In this document: piece by piece, positions 25,730 through 33,918 of the stretch
How the letters are laid out: each line of letters begins with the position of its first letter
How positions within the stretch are numbered: the stretch's first letter is position 1
Assembly: GCA_038239195.1 (NCBI GenBank)
Contig: JBBSEZ010000024.1
Span: forward strand, 1 to 40,696
Length of the DNA: 40,696 bases
DNA from: JBBSEZ01 sp038239195
Lineage (GTDB): Bacteria; Planctomycetota; Planctomycetia; Gemmatales; Gemmataceae
Reading direction: 5' to 3'
Program-made: the position numbers and the translations under genes
Notes under the pieces: generated by a model
What the model was told of the DNA's origin: nothing
Database searches by the model: none
Seen by the model: only the letters and a program-made list of their open reading frames with translations

Positions 25730-28057
25730 ATGGCTCAGGTCATTCAGGCAGCGTGCCCGGGGTGCAAGGCTGTCCTCAAGATCCCCGCCGACTGGGTGCA
25801 GCAGGCCGTGCGCTGCAAGAACTGCAACATGGTCGTGCAGGTCAAGGCCCCCCGCGCCCCGCGCCCCGCCCCCTCCACGCCCACCCCGCCGCCGCGCTCC
25901 GCCGTTCGGGCGACCGCCCCCGCGGCCCCCGCGGCTGCGCCCACCTCGATCCGCAAGCCCCCTGCCCTGCCGGCCCGCAGCGGCGCTGTGGTCGCCAAGG
26001 TCGCCCCTCCGCCTCTGGCCCCCCCCCTGGCCATCCCCGTCGGCGCTACCACCAGCGCGCCGCTGGCCATGCCCGTCGGCGGGGCCGGCCCGAGCTTCGA
26101 CTTCGCGAAGGAAGAGGGAGACCGCCCGGCCCGCGGCAAGGGGCGGCGCAAGCGCGGGGGTGGGCCCTGGAAGGGCCTCGCGGTCGTCGGCAGCGTTCTG
26201 CTCCTCGCGGGCATCCTCACCGCCGCCTTCTGGTCGCGCATCAAGCCGATGTTCGACGAGGCGACGACTGGCCAGGCCTCGGTCAAGCCCGCCGACAAGG
26301 ACACCGGCATGATCGTCCCGCCTCCCAAGGGGACGAAGAAGGGCCCCCGGAAGGCCCCCGACGGGGCGCCCCGGAAGTCCCCTGTCGGACCGAAAGGCAA
26401 GGAGATCATCGAGGACGAAGACCCGCCGCCGGTCATCACGCCGGCCGGTGCCTACCCGCGCCGCGCTCTCATCATCAGCGTCCACGACTACTTGTACGCC
26501 AACCCCTTGCAGGAGCTCCCCAAGGAGAAGGCCAGCATCGACGGCCTGATCCGCTCGCTCGACGTCCTGAAAATCCCCCAAACCCAAATCACCCACCTGA
26601 GCGACCGGGCCAAGCGCGACCCCCGGCCCCCCATGAAGCCCGTCATCGAAGCAGGGCTGCGAAGTTTCCTCGCCACCTCGCGCGCGCAAGACCGCATCAT
26701 GGTCTTCTTCGTCGGCCATTCCGTTCAGATCGAGAACGAGGCCTACCTCGTCCCCCTGGAAGGCGAGCTCGACGACGCCAAGACGCTCATCCCGCTCAAA
26801 TGGGTCTACGCGCAGCTCGCCGCCTGCAAGGCGCGGCAGAAGATCTTCGTCTTCGACGGCAACCGCTTCAACCCCGGGCAGGGGCTCGAACGCCCGGGCA
26901 GCGGGCCGATGGGCGAGAAGGTGGCCGAGCTGCTGAAGGCCCCGCCCCCCGGCGTCGAGGTGTGGGCCTCCTGTAGCGCCGGCCAGACTTCCTTCGCCGA
27001 CGACTTCGCCCCCGTGGGCGTCTTCCTCGATCACTTCCGCATGGCGCTCTACGGCGAAGGCGGAAAGCGCGGCGTGCTCGAAGGCCGCGGCATCCCCAAG
27101 CCCGACGACCTCATCCCGATGAAGGTGATCCAGGAGCGCGTCAGCAAGAGCATGGCCGAGGAGCTTTCGCGCCGCAAGGACGACAAGGGCGAGCCCATCA
27201 AGCAGCTCGCCTTGCTGGCCGGGTCGGCGCCCAAGACCGGCGCCAAGTACGACCGGACCGAGGCGCCCGCGGTCAAGCCGGCGCTACCCATGCCGGCGGT
27301 CGGCAACCTGGAGCTCGTCAAGGCGGTGCTCGACGAGATCTCCGTCCCGCCGCTCAAGCCGTACTCCGATGCGAGCATGCTGAACTTCTCGGCCCTGCCG
27401 CCGTTTTCGCCAGACGCGCTCAAGAAGTACGAGCCGAGCGGCGACCCCAACTCCGAGTTGCGCAAGGTCGTTCACAAGGCGCGCGTCACCCTCTGGGCGG
27501 TCTCGACCGCCGCCGCCCCGCCCGACCTGATGAAGGAAGTCACGGAGGTGAGGGAGAAGCTCAAGGTCGATCTGAGCGTCATGAAGGACAGCTACAACAA
27601 GCCGGCGCCGGGCAACCCCGAGACCCAATTCAAGGCGAGGGTGGGCACCGACAGCACCAAGATGGCCAAGATCGTCTTCAAGTTGATCGTCTTGAAGGAG
27701 GAACTGGAGTCCGAGGCCATGGTCAAGATGCGCGACGCGGAGTCGCCCCGCTGGCAGGCCAACTACGACTTCATCAAGGCGCGCTTGCTGGAGCAGATGG
27801 CCTACCTCGAGGAGTATCAGGCCTTGCTCGGCCAGATGCGCAAGGAACTGCCGCCGCTGGACGACAAGCTCTACGGCGGGTGGCGCCTCGCCTCGACCAC
27901 CGACATGCAGGGCGGGCGCGAGGCGACCGCCTACTCGAAGCCGGCGCGCAAAACGCTCGAAGGGCTCGCCTCGAAGCACCGCGGCACGCCGTGGGAGGTG
28001 CTGGCCAAGCGCGAGAAGCTGACGGCGCTGGGGCTGAAGTGGCAGTCGGCGAGATGA
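25730..28057 (+). CDS. membrane-anchored caspase-like protein with N-terminal zinc ribbon, catalytic cysteine missing
   Basis: 775 aa. Residues 9-32 form a zinc ribbon (CPGC...CKNC, MJ0042-like). A Pro/Ala-rich linker follows, then one helix (GLAVVGSVLLLAGILTAAFW, about 146-168) and a second Pro/Lys linker. A caspase-like domain runs from about 240 to 505: RRALIISVHDYLYANPL, the histidine motif VFFVGHS (H330), AYLVPLEGEL, and the strand IFVFDGNRFNPG (about 372-383) where the catalytic Cys should follow Asp. No Cys is there. VWASCSAGQTSFADD and GVFLDHFRMALYGE follow. The C-terminal 250 residues are a helical region of unknown fold. Homologues with Cys are proteases; this one is probably a sensor or scaffold (inference). 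GGAGG lies 8 bases before the ATG at 25730. Confidence 0.8.
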   Translation: MAQVIQAACPGCKAVLKIPADWVQQAVRCKNCNMVVQVKAPRAPRPAPSTPTPPPRSAVRATAPAAPAAAPTSIRKPPALPARSGAVVAKVAPPPLAPPLAIPVGATTSAPLAMPVGGAGPSFDFAKEEGDRPARGKGRRKRGGGPWKGLAVVGSVLLLAGILTAAFWSRIKPMFDEATTGQASVKPADKDTGMIVPPPKGTKKGPRKAPDGAPRKSPVGPKGKEIIEDEDPPPVITPAGAYPRRALIISVHDYLYANPLQELPKEKASIDGLIRSLDVLKIPQTQITHLSDRAKRDPRPPMKPVIEAGLRSFLATSRAQDRIMVFFVGHSVQIENEAYLVPLEGELDDAKTLIPLKWVYAQLAACKARQKIFVFDGNRFNPGQGLERPGSGPMGEKVAELLKAPPPGVEVWASCSAGQTSFADDFAPVGVFLDHFRMALYGEGGKRGVLEGRGIPKPDDLIPMKVIQERVSKSMAEELSRRKDDKGEPIKQLALLAGSAPKTGAKYDRTEAPAVKPALPMPAVGNLELVKAVLDEISVPPLKPYSDASMLNFSALPPFSPDALKKYEPSGDPNSELRKVVHKARVTLWAVSTAAAPPDLMKEVTEVREKLKVDLSVMKDSYNKPAPGNPETQFKARVGTDSTKMAKIVFKLIVLKEELESEAMVKMRDAESPRWQANYDFIKARLLEQMAYLEEYQALLGQMRKELPPLDDKLYGGWRLASTTDMQGGREATAYSKPARKTLEGLASKHRGTPWEVLAKREKLTALGLKWQSAR

Positions 28058-28058
28058 G

Positions 28059-28117
28059 CCGGCGAGCGGGGGGCGTAAGCCCCCTGTTGGGGCGCCTTTA
28101 ACAAGAGGCTTACCCCC
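28059..28117 (+). terminator. hairpin and planctomycete repeat after the caspase-like gene
   Basis: GGGGG-C-GTAAGCC (28070-28082) pairs with GGCTTAC-CCCC (28107-28117) with a single bulged base and a 24-base loop, just after the stop at 28057. The entry sequence GCCGGCGAGCGG (28059-28070) is close to 40665-40677 at the window end, so it belongs to a dispersed repeat that may also end transcription. Confidence 0.5.
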
Positions 28118-28273
28118 AGGGAGCTCCCGGAATCGTTGCCACTCCTCACCGGAGATGCTGCGCACATTCTTCTTGTTTCGTCGCCCGTTGCCCTGTATCA
28201 AAGCATTGAGGAGCGAAGCGCTCTCCCCGCCCCCCGCCCGGACGACCTGCCGACCCTCGAACCAGGGTGACCG

Positions 28274-30646
28274 ATGAAGCGAACCTCTTTCGTCGCGGCC
28301 GGGCTGTGCCTGGCCTGTGTGGCCCTCGCGGTCCACGCCCCGCCGGCCCGGGCCCAGAAGAAGAGGCCCGGGCCCCGGCACGAGGCGATGGAGTATGGGC
28401 CCTATCTGACGGCCAGCATCGGAGCGCCGTTCCCCAAGAACAACGTCGCGATGAAGGGCCTTGCCATTCGCCTGGGCGCGAAGAAAGACGCGGCCGTCTG
28501 CTTCGACACCGACCTGGTGCGCTTCTCGGCGGGCTGGACGGGGGAGTATCTCAACCTGCGCGGCACCCCCTTCGATGGCAGCCACGGCAGCTGGCCGACG
28601 GTCAAGGGCAAGCAGCAGTGGGGCTCCCGCCCAGCGCCCGGTTGGGCCCGGCCGGGCACCGACGACTTCAAGGACGCCCGCTCCGAGCCGTTTGGCCCCC
28701 TGCCCCGCACCTGGGCGAGGTACAAGGGCCTTTACCTCCACGGCGACAAGGTCGTGCTCCGTTACACCGTGGGCGTCACCAGCGTGCTGGAACTGCCCGC
28801 CGTCGAGCAGAAGGATGGCCTGACGGCGTTCACGCGCACCCTCAACCTCGCCCCGTCGAAGGAAGGCCTGACCGCCGTCGTCGCCGACGTGGAAAAGGCG
28901 CCCGGCCGAACCGCCGAGGGCGTTGCCGTGCTCGAAGGCCCCACGCTCACCGTCGCCGGCCTGGTGAATGCCCCGGCCGGCGCGACCTTCCGCGTCGCCG
29001 ATGGCCGCATCCTCCTCCAACTCCCCGCCTCGAAGGAGCCCGTGAAGCTCAAGGTGGTGATCGGCAACGTGGCCAAGGGCGATTTGAACAAGTTCCGCGC
29101 GTTCCTCGGCAAGAGCGCGACCAGCCTCGACCTCGCACCCCTCACGCGCGGCGGCCCGCCGCGCTGGACGAAGCCCGTCACGACGAAGGGGGCGCTGGGC
29201 AAGGGCACCGGGGCCTACGTCGTGGACACCATCACCACGCCGGAGGACAACCCATACCACTCGTGGATGCGCTTCGGGGGCTTCGACTTCTTCTCCGACG
29301 GCCGGGCCGCCCTGTGTACCTGGAGCGGCGACGTCTGGATCGTCTCGGGCCTCGACGACAAGCTCGACAAGCTCACGTGGAAGCGCTTTGCCACGGGCCT
29401 GTTCCAGCCGCTCGGTCTGAAGATCGTGGACGACAAGGTTTACGTGCTGGGACGGGAGGGCATCGTCCGGTTGCACGACCTCAACGGCGACGGCGAGGCC
29501 GACTTCTACGAGGCGTTCAACAACGACGTCCACACGACCACGGGCTTCCACGAGTTCGCCTTCGACCTGCAGACCGACCCGGAGGGCAACTTCTACTACG
29601 CCAAGGCCGGGCCGGTGCGCGGCGGGGGGCGCGGGTTCGATTACATCGCTGCCCACAGCGGTTGCATTTTGAAGGTGAGCAAGGACGGCAGCAAGCACGA
29701 GGTCTTCGCGACGGGCTTCCGGGCGCCCAACGGCATCGGCGTGGGCCCGCGCGGCGAGGTGACGAGCGGCGACAACGAGGGGACCTGGACGCCGATGTGC
29801 CGGCTGAGCCTGGTGCTGCCCGGCAGCTTCAACGGCTGCGTCGATACGGCGCACCGGGCCGAGCCGCCGACGTGGTTCGACATGCCGATCTGCTGGTTCC
29901 CCAAGAACGTCGATAATTCGAGCGGCGGGCAGTGCTGGGTCACCAGCACCAAATGGGGCCCGCTGACGGGCCATCTCCTCCACACGGCCTACGGCACCTC
30001 GTCGCTGTACCACGTGCTGATGCAGCGCGACGGCAACCGAGTGCAGGGTGGCGTCGTGAAGATGCCGGTCAACTTCTTGACGGGCGCGATGCGGCCGCGG
30101 TTCAACAAGCTGGATGGTCAGCTCTACGTCTGCGGCCTGCGCGGCTGGCAGACGAACGCGGCGCGCGATGCGGCCTTTCAGCGGGTGCGCTACACGGGCA
30201 AGCCGTTTCACACGGTCCACAGCATGAAGGTGGTCAAGGGCGGGCTGGAGCTCGCGTTCACCGAGAAGCTCGACCCGCGAACGGCGGGGGACGTGGAGAA
30301 CTACACCGCCCAGCAGTGGAACTACCTGTGGTGCAGCGAGTACGGCTCGGCAGACTACAGCACGACCACGCCGGGCTTCGACGCCAAGGTGCGCGAGTAC
30401 AACCGGCTGCGCGCCGAGAAGAAGCGCAACCAGGCGGCGATCCAGGCGGTGTTCAAGGAGCTCAAGCGCGGCAAGGACCGCGTCGAGGTCCGCTCGGCGA
30501 AGCTGTCGGCGGACGGCAAGACGGTGACGCTGGCGATCCCGAACATCAAGCCGGTGATGCAGATGCACCTGCGGTTCCGCATCAAGGCGGCCGACGGCTC
30601 GGCGATCGCGCAGGAGATCTACAGCACGATCAACTACGTGCCGTGA
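28274..30646 (+). CDS. secreted DUF6797-like / beta-propeller dehydrogenase-like protein
   Basis: 790 aa. A signal peptide covers residues 1-27 (cleavage near PARA-Q). The next 270 residues match the DUF6797 type found in planctomycete and verrucomicrobial secreted proteins: YGPYLTASI, KGLAIRLG, VCFDTDLVRFSAGWTG and KGLYLHGDKVVLRY. From about 300 to 580 is a six-bladed propeller of the NHL/sorbosone-dehydrogenase type: FDFFSDGRAALCTWSGDVWI, FQPLGLKIVDDKVYVLGREG, LHDLNGDGEADFYEAFNND, FATGFRAPNGIGVGPRGEV and SGDNEGTW. The C-terminal 150 residues include a Lys-rich segment. No CxxCH is present. The next gene, 90 bases on, encodes a pentaheme cytochrome and could receive electrons from it. This pairing recurs in planctomycetes, but substrate and activity are unknown. 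Confidence 0.78.
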   Translation: MKRTSFVAAGLCLACVALAVHAPPARAQKKRPGPRHEAMEYGPYLTASIGAPFPKNNVAMKGLAIRLGAKKDAAVCFDTDLVRFSAGWTGEYLNLRGTPFDGSHGSWPTVKGKQQWGSRPAPGWARPGTDDFKDARSEPFGPLPRTWARYKGLYLHGDKVVLRYTVGVTSVLELPAVEQKDGLTAFTRTLNLAPSKEGLTAVVADVEKAPGRTAEGVAVLEGPTLTVAGLVNAPAGATFRVADGRILLQLPASKEPVKLKVVIGNVAKGDLNKFRAFLGKSATSLDLAPLTRGGPPRWTKPVTTKGALGKGTGAYVVDTITTPEDNPYHSWMRFGGFDFFSDGRAALCTWSGDVWIVSGLDDKLDKLTWKRFATGLFQPLGLKIVDDKVYVLGREGIVRLHDLNGDGEADFYEAFNNDVHTTTGFHEFAFDLQTDPEGNFYYAKAGPVRGGGRGFDYIAAHSGCILKVSKDGSKHEVFATGFRAPNGIGVGPRGEVTSGDNEGTWTPMCRLSLVLPGSFNGCVDTAHRAEPPTWFDMPICWFPKNVDNSSGGQCWVTSTKWGPLTGHLLHTAYGTSSLYHVLMQRDGNRVQGGVVKMPVNFLTGAMRPRFNKLDGQLYVCGLRGWQTNAARDAAFQRVRYTGKPFHTVHSMKVVKGGLELAFTEKLDPRTAGDVENYTAQQWNYLWCSEYGSADYSTTTPGFDAKVREYNRLRAEKKRNQAAIQAVFKELKRGKDRVEVRSAKLSADGKTVTLAIPNIKPVMQMHLRFRIKAADGSAIAQEIYSTINYVP

Positions 30647-30650
30647 AAAG

Positions 30651-30706
30651 TACGTCAGGCTTTCCAGCCTGACTCTTCGGAACGTCAGGCTCGAAAGCCT
30701 GACGTA
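30651..30706. repeat. double palindrome in the DUF6797-cytochrome gap
   Basis: Two hairpins, GTCAGGCT-TTCC-AGCCTGAC (30654-30673) and ACGTCAGGCT-CGAA-AGCCTGACGT (30682-30705), are built from the same unit. The whole block can also refold as one long stem (30651-30662 with 30695-30706). It starts 5 bases past the upstream stop. It is probably a dispersed REP-like element that could attenuate or stabilise the operon transcript. Confidence 0.7.
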
Positions 30707-30736
30707 CCTTTCTCCGTTTCGCCAGGAGGCGTTCGC

Positions 30737-32923
30737 ATGACCGGCAAGTCCCTCGCCTGTCGCGGCGCGACCGCGCTCCTCTTCCTGTCCCTTTCCGGGC
30801 TCGTGCGCTCCGGAAAGGGCGATTCCTTGCCGAGCGCGACGGGGCGCGAAGACGGCCCCCCCAAGAAAGACGCCGCCAAGCTCGCGCCGGGCCTGCACCT
30901 GACCTTCCAGTCTCTCGTAAAGGGCGGCGGCGCCGACGCGCGCCCGGCGCGGCTTGTAGCTCTCTACGTCCCCGCCGGTACGCCACCGACGCCGTTTCTC
31001 CCGGCCGGCCCGTTTCGCGCCCTCTGGAAGGGGGAGTTGACGCTCGAGCTGAAGGAGACGTACGCGTTCAGCGCCGCGGGGCGCGGCACGCTCGCGGTGC
31101 TGGTCAACGGCACGCCGGCGTTCGCGGCGAAGGGGGACGACCTGGCAAAGGCCCCGGGCAAGGTTGCGACCTTGAAGCGCGGGGCGAACGCCTTGGAGGT
31201 GCGCTACGAAAGCCCGGCCAAGGGCGATGCCGAGTTGCGCCTGTTGTGGGGAGGCGAGGAGTTTCGCCGCGAGCCAGTCGGCCTGACGGCGTTGCAGCAC
31301 GACCCGGGCGCGCTGGCCCTGCGCGAAGGCCGGCAACACCGCGAGGGCCGCGAGTTACTAGCGCAGTTGCGCTGTTTGCACTGCCACAAGGCGGACACGG
31401 CCGGCTGGGTGAAAGCCGGAGGCCTGCCGGAACTGGAGGGCGACGCCCCTTCCCTGGCCGACGCAGGCGCTCGCCTCCACGCCGACTGGATGGCGAGATG
31501 GGTGCAAGACCCCGCAGCGCTGCGTCCCGGCGCGACGATGCCCCGGATGTTCCCCGACGCGCCGCGAGGGCTCAAGGTCAAGCTCGACGTGCGGGCCCGC
31601 GACGTCGCCGCCTACCTCGCGACGCTGGGCAAGGTCGATGCAAAGGCCGAGCCCGCGCCGAAGAAGGAGACGGTGCAGGAGGGCACGCGGCTCTTCGCGC
31701 ATCTCGGCTGCGTCGCCTGCCACGTCGCGCCCGACCGCGCCGACTACGTCGGCGACGAGCACGCGCGCATTCCGCTGCGCGACGTCGGCGCGAAATGGCG
31801 GCCTGTCGCGCTGCGCGCGTTCCTGCGCCAGCCCGACCGGCATTACGCCTGGGTGCGAATGCCCAACTTCAACCTGACCGCCCTGGAGGCCGAGCGCCTG
31901 GCCGCGTACCTGCTGGCGCTGGCGAAACGCGACCTTGCCGGGCCCGGCTTGCCGGCGCCCGACGTCGAGCGCGGGCGACGGCTGGTGCAAAGCGCCGGCT
32001 GCGTCAACTGTCACGCGCTGACCGCGACGAAGACGACCGCGCCGCACCCGACTGCGCCGGCCTTCGCGAAGCTCGGCAAGCCGGGGTGGGCTCGCGGCTG
32101 CATGAAGGCGAAGCCCGTGCCGGGCCAGAAGGCGCCGGCGTACGACCTCAGCGCCGCCCAGCGCGCCGCCCTGCTCGACGTGGCGACGAGTGGGCGGGAA
32201 GCGCTGGCGAGAGAGACTGCGCCAGAATTCGCGGAGCGCCAGCTCAAGGCGCTGCGCTGCAATGCCTGTCACAAGCGCGACGGGCAGGAAGACGTCTGGA
32301 CGCAGCTCAAGGAGGAGGCCGACGGCCTGCTGGCCGACCTCCCCGAAGTGCCGGGCGACAAGGACAACTACCCCGCCGACCAGACAAGGCCGACGCTGAC
32401 CTGGGCGGGCGAGAAGCTGAAGCCGGAGTGGACGGCGCTGCTGCTGGCGGGGAAGCTCCCGGACAAGCCGCGCCCCTACCTGCGGGCGCGGATGCCGGCC
32501 TTCCCCCGCCGCGCCGACCTGCTGGCGCGGGGCCTGGCGTTCGAGCACGGCGTGCCGCCGAAGAGCGCGGCAGAGCGCGTGCCGGACGCGAAACTCGCGG
32601 AGGTGGGGCGCGGCCTGGCGAGCAAGGCGAAGTGGGGCTGTGTCGCCTGTCACAACGTCGGCTCGGCGGAGGCGGTGGGCGTGTTCGAGGCGCCGGGGCC
32701 GAACTTCACGTTGGTGAAGGAGCGGATGCGGCGCGAATACTTCGACCGCTGGATGTGGGCGCCGACGCGCGTGGAGCCGGGGACGAAAATGCCGACGGTC
32801 TACGCGTGGGGCAAGCCGAGCACGCTGGACGACGTGCTGGGCGGAGACGCCGGCAAGCAGATCGACGCCCTGTGGGCGTATTTGCAGACGGGGCGGAAGA
32901 TCAAGGCGCCGTCGGGGCCGTGA
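30737..32923 (+). CDS. secreted pentaheme c-type cytochrome with N-terminal PA14-like domain
   Basis: 728 aa. AGGAGG stands 8 bases before the ATG, and residues 1-26 form a signal peptide. Residues about 50-190 look like a PA14/beta-sandwich (HLTFQSLVKGGGADARPARL, PFRALWKGELTLELKETYAFSAAGRGTLAVLVNG, LKRGANALEVRYESP). Five covalent haem sites follow: C213LHCH, C325VACH, C422VNCH, C508NACH and C635VACH. Each is followed by a possible Met ligand, such as MPRMFPDA, MPNFNL, MPAFPRR or MPTVYAW. This is a chain of mono-haem cytochrome c domains working outside the cytoplasmic membrane. It follows the propeller protein by 90 bases and probably forms an electron-transfer pair with it (inference from order). 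The final electron acceptor is not indicated. Confidence 0.9.
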   Translation: MTGKSLACRGATALLFLSLSGLVRSGKGDSLPSATGREDGPPKKDAAKLAPGLHLTFQSLVKGGGADARPARLVALYVPAGTPPTPFLPAGPFRALWKGELTLELKETYAFSAAGRGTLAVLVNGTPAFAAKGDDLAKAPGKVATLKRGANALEVRYESPAKGDAELRLLWGGEEFRREPVGLTALQHDPGALALREGRQHREGRELLAQLRCLHCHKADTAGWVKAGGLPELEGDAPSLADAGARLHADWMARWVQDPAALRPGATMPRMFPDAPRGLKVKLDVRARDVAAYLATLGKVDAKAEPAPKKETVQEGTRLFAHLGCVACHVAPDRADYVGDEHARIPLRDVGAKWRPVALRAFLRQPDRHYAWVRMPNFNLTALEAERLAAYLLALAKRDLAGPGLPAPDVERGRRLVQSAGCVNCHALTATKTTAPHPTAPAFAKLGKPGWARGCMKAKPVPGQKAPAYDLSAAQRAALLDVATSGREALARETAPEFAERQLKALRCNACHKRDGQEDVWTQLKEEADGLLADLPEVPGDKDNYPADQTRPTLTWAGEKLKPEWTALLLAGKLPDKPRPYLRARMPAFPRRADLLARGLAFEHGVPPKSAAERVPDAKLAEVGRGLASKAKWGCVACHNVGSAEAVGVFEAPGPNFTLVKERMRREYFDRWMWAPTRVEPGTKMPTVYAWGKPSTLDDVLGGDAGKQIDALWAYLQTGRKIKAPSGP

Positions 32924-33029
32924 GCGACGACTCGCCGAGAATCGTACCCAGAGAAAGCCGCGGCGCGTCGCCGGCGCCCTGGGGCGTCGCCGTTCATCCA
33001 TCCCTTCGAGCTTGCCCAAGCCTTCGTTA

Positions 33030-33083
33030 GGCGACCGGGAGGAAAAAGCCTCCCCGTAGGACGGCTCGGGAGGGCCGTCCTAC
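33030..33083. repeat. palindromic intergenic repeat, copy 2
   Basis: GTAGGACGGC (33056-33065) and GCCGTCCTAC (33074-33083) form a perfect 10-bp stem preceded by GGCGACCGGGAGGAAAAAGC. This matches the unit at 17877-17931 in leader, stem and spacing. It lies in the 353-bp gap 32924-33276, which otherwise holds only a terminator-like structure at 33206-33239. Confidence 0.7.
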
Positions 33084-33205
33084 CAAGGGACGGTTCCACC
33101 TTCCCCTCGCCTTGCCAAATCTGCCCTGCGATCCTCCGTCCGAGGCCCAGGCGAAATGCGCGCCAGGCTGAAAGGTTTCCGCGGTCCGCGCCTATATCCG
33201 GCGAA

Positions 33206-33239
33206 GGGCCTGCGAACGCAAGCAGGCCCGCGCGTTTTT
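33206..33239 (+). terminator. intrinsic terminator in the leader of the small secreted protein
   Basis: GGGCCTGC-GAACGCAA-GCAGGCCC forms an 8-bp GC stem, followed by GCGCG and TTTTT. It lies 283 bases past the cytochrome gene and only 38 bases before the ATG at 33277. It may end a short upstream RNA (about 33110-33240) or act as an attenuator rather than close the cytochrome operon. Confidence 0.72.
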
Positions 33240-33276
33240 CTTACGTGTCCCACCACGCACCGAACGGAGGCTCCGG

Positions 33277-33807
33277 ATGATCGCGCGCACAGCCCTCCTC
33301 CACGGCGGCAGAGCCTGCACCGTCTGCGCCATCTGCCTCTGCCTCGGGGGGCTCCTCTGCGGGCTCGACGCCGACGCCATCCTCCGCACGCGCGAGCATC
33401 GGGAGGCACTTCGAGAGCGCGACCGACTGGAGGTCGAAGGCCGTCTCATCCTGGAAAACGTGGCAACTACCGAAAGGGTGATGAAAAGCCTGGTGGAGGG
33501 GCAACTGTCGCTGCGCGAGGCCGTGGCCCTCCTGCGAGCCGGAGACGCCCGCCTGCCCGTCGGCCGCCGCAGAAGGAGCGAATTCTTCCAGGGCCAGACC
33601 GAGCATGAGCGCTGCTGCCACGCCATCCTGTTCTACGTCGAGAGGATGACCCTGGACCGGGCCACGCGACGCCAGGCCCTCGCGCGCCTCGAGGCCGAGC
33701 TCCGCGATCACCTCGCCTCCCGCAAACAGCCCCTCGGGCCCTCCGCCAAGGCGGGCTGCGGCCAGCACGCACTCCCCCTCCCTCCCATCCACGTACAACT
33801 TCCTTGA
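33277..33807 (+). CDS. hypothetical protein with N-terminal membrane segment or signal peptide
   Basis: 176 aa. GGAGG stands 7 bases before the ATG. Residues about 13-29 (ACTVCAICLCLGGLLCGLD) form a Cys-rich hydrophobic segment, either a signal anchor or a lipoprotein-like signal; the last cysteine is in a GLLCG context that resembles a lipobox. The rest is charged and helical (EHREALRERDRLEVEGRLIL, VMKSLVEGQLSLREAVALLRAGDARL, DRATRRQALARLEAELRDHL). This resembles small planctomycete proteins found beside ECF sigma genes. I do not recognise a family. It ends 112 bases before the sigma gene on the same strand; the sigma promoter overlaps its last codons, so it may be transcribed separately. 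Confidence 0.65.
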   Translation: MIARTALLHGGRACTVCAICLCLGGLLCGLDADAILRTREHREALRERDRLEVEGRLILENVATTERVMKSLVEGQLSLREAVALLRAGDARLPVGRRRRSEFFQGQTEHERCCHAILFYVERMTLDRATRRQALARLEAELRDHLASRKQPLGPSAKAGCGQHALPLPPIHVQLP

Positions 33808-33831
33808 CATTTCAGACAACTTGTCTTAGAT
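33804..33831 (+). promoter_or_regulatory. promoter with embedded palindromic operator upstream of the ECF sigma-kinase operon
   Basis: TTGACA (33804-33809) and TTAGAT (33826-33831) are 16 bases apart, a good housekeeping-type promoter 88 bases before the sigma start. Between them is AGACAA-C-TTGTCT (33814-33826), a perfect 6-bp palindrome with one central base, in the place where a repressor would block polymerase. The regulator is unknown. Confidence 0.6.
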
Positions 33832-33918
33832 TGCGAGACGAACGAGCGATGGGATTAAACGGGTCGTCTTCTGAAAGGTTGAGCGCGGCCTGGACTACTT
33901 GCCAGGGGGGGAGGGTGC

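Noticed and set aside
27284..31339. A 1351-codon minus-strand open frame across the caspase-like and propeller genes
   Set aside because: It spans two well-supported plus-strand genes and their gap, has Arg/Val/His-rich low-complexity content and no ribosome site.
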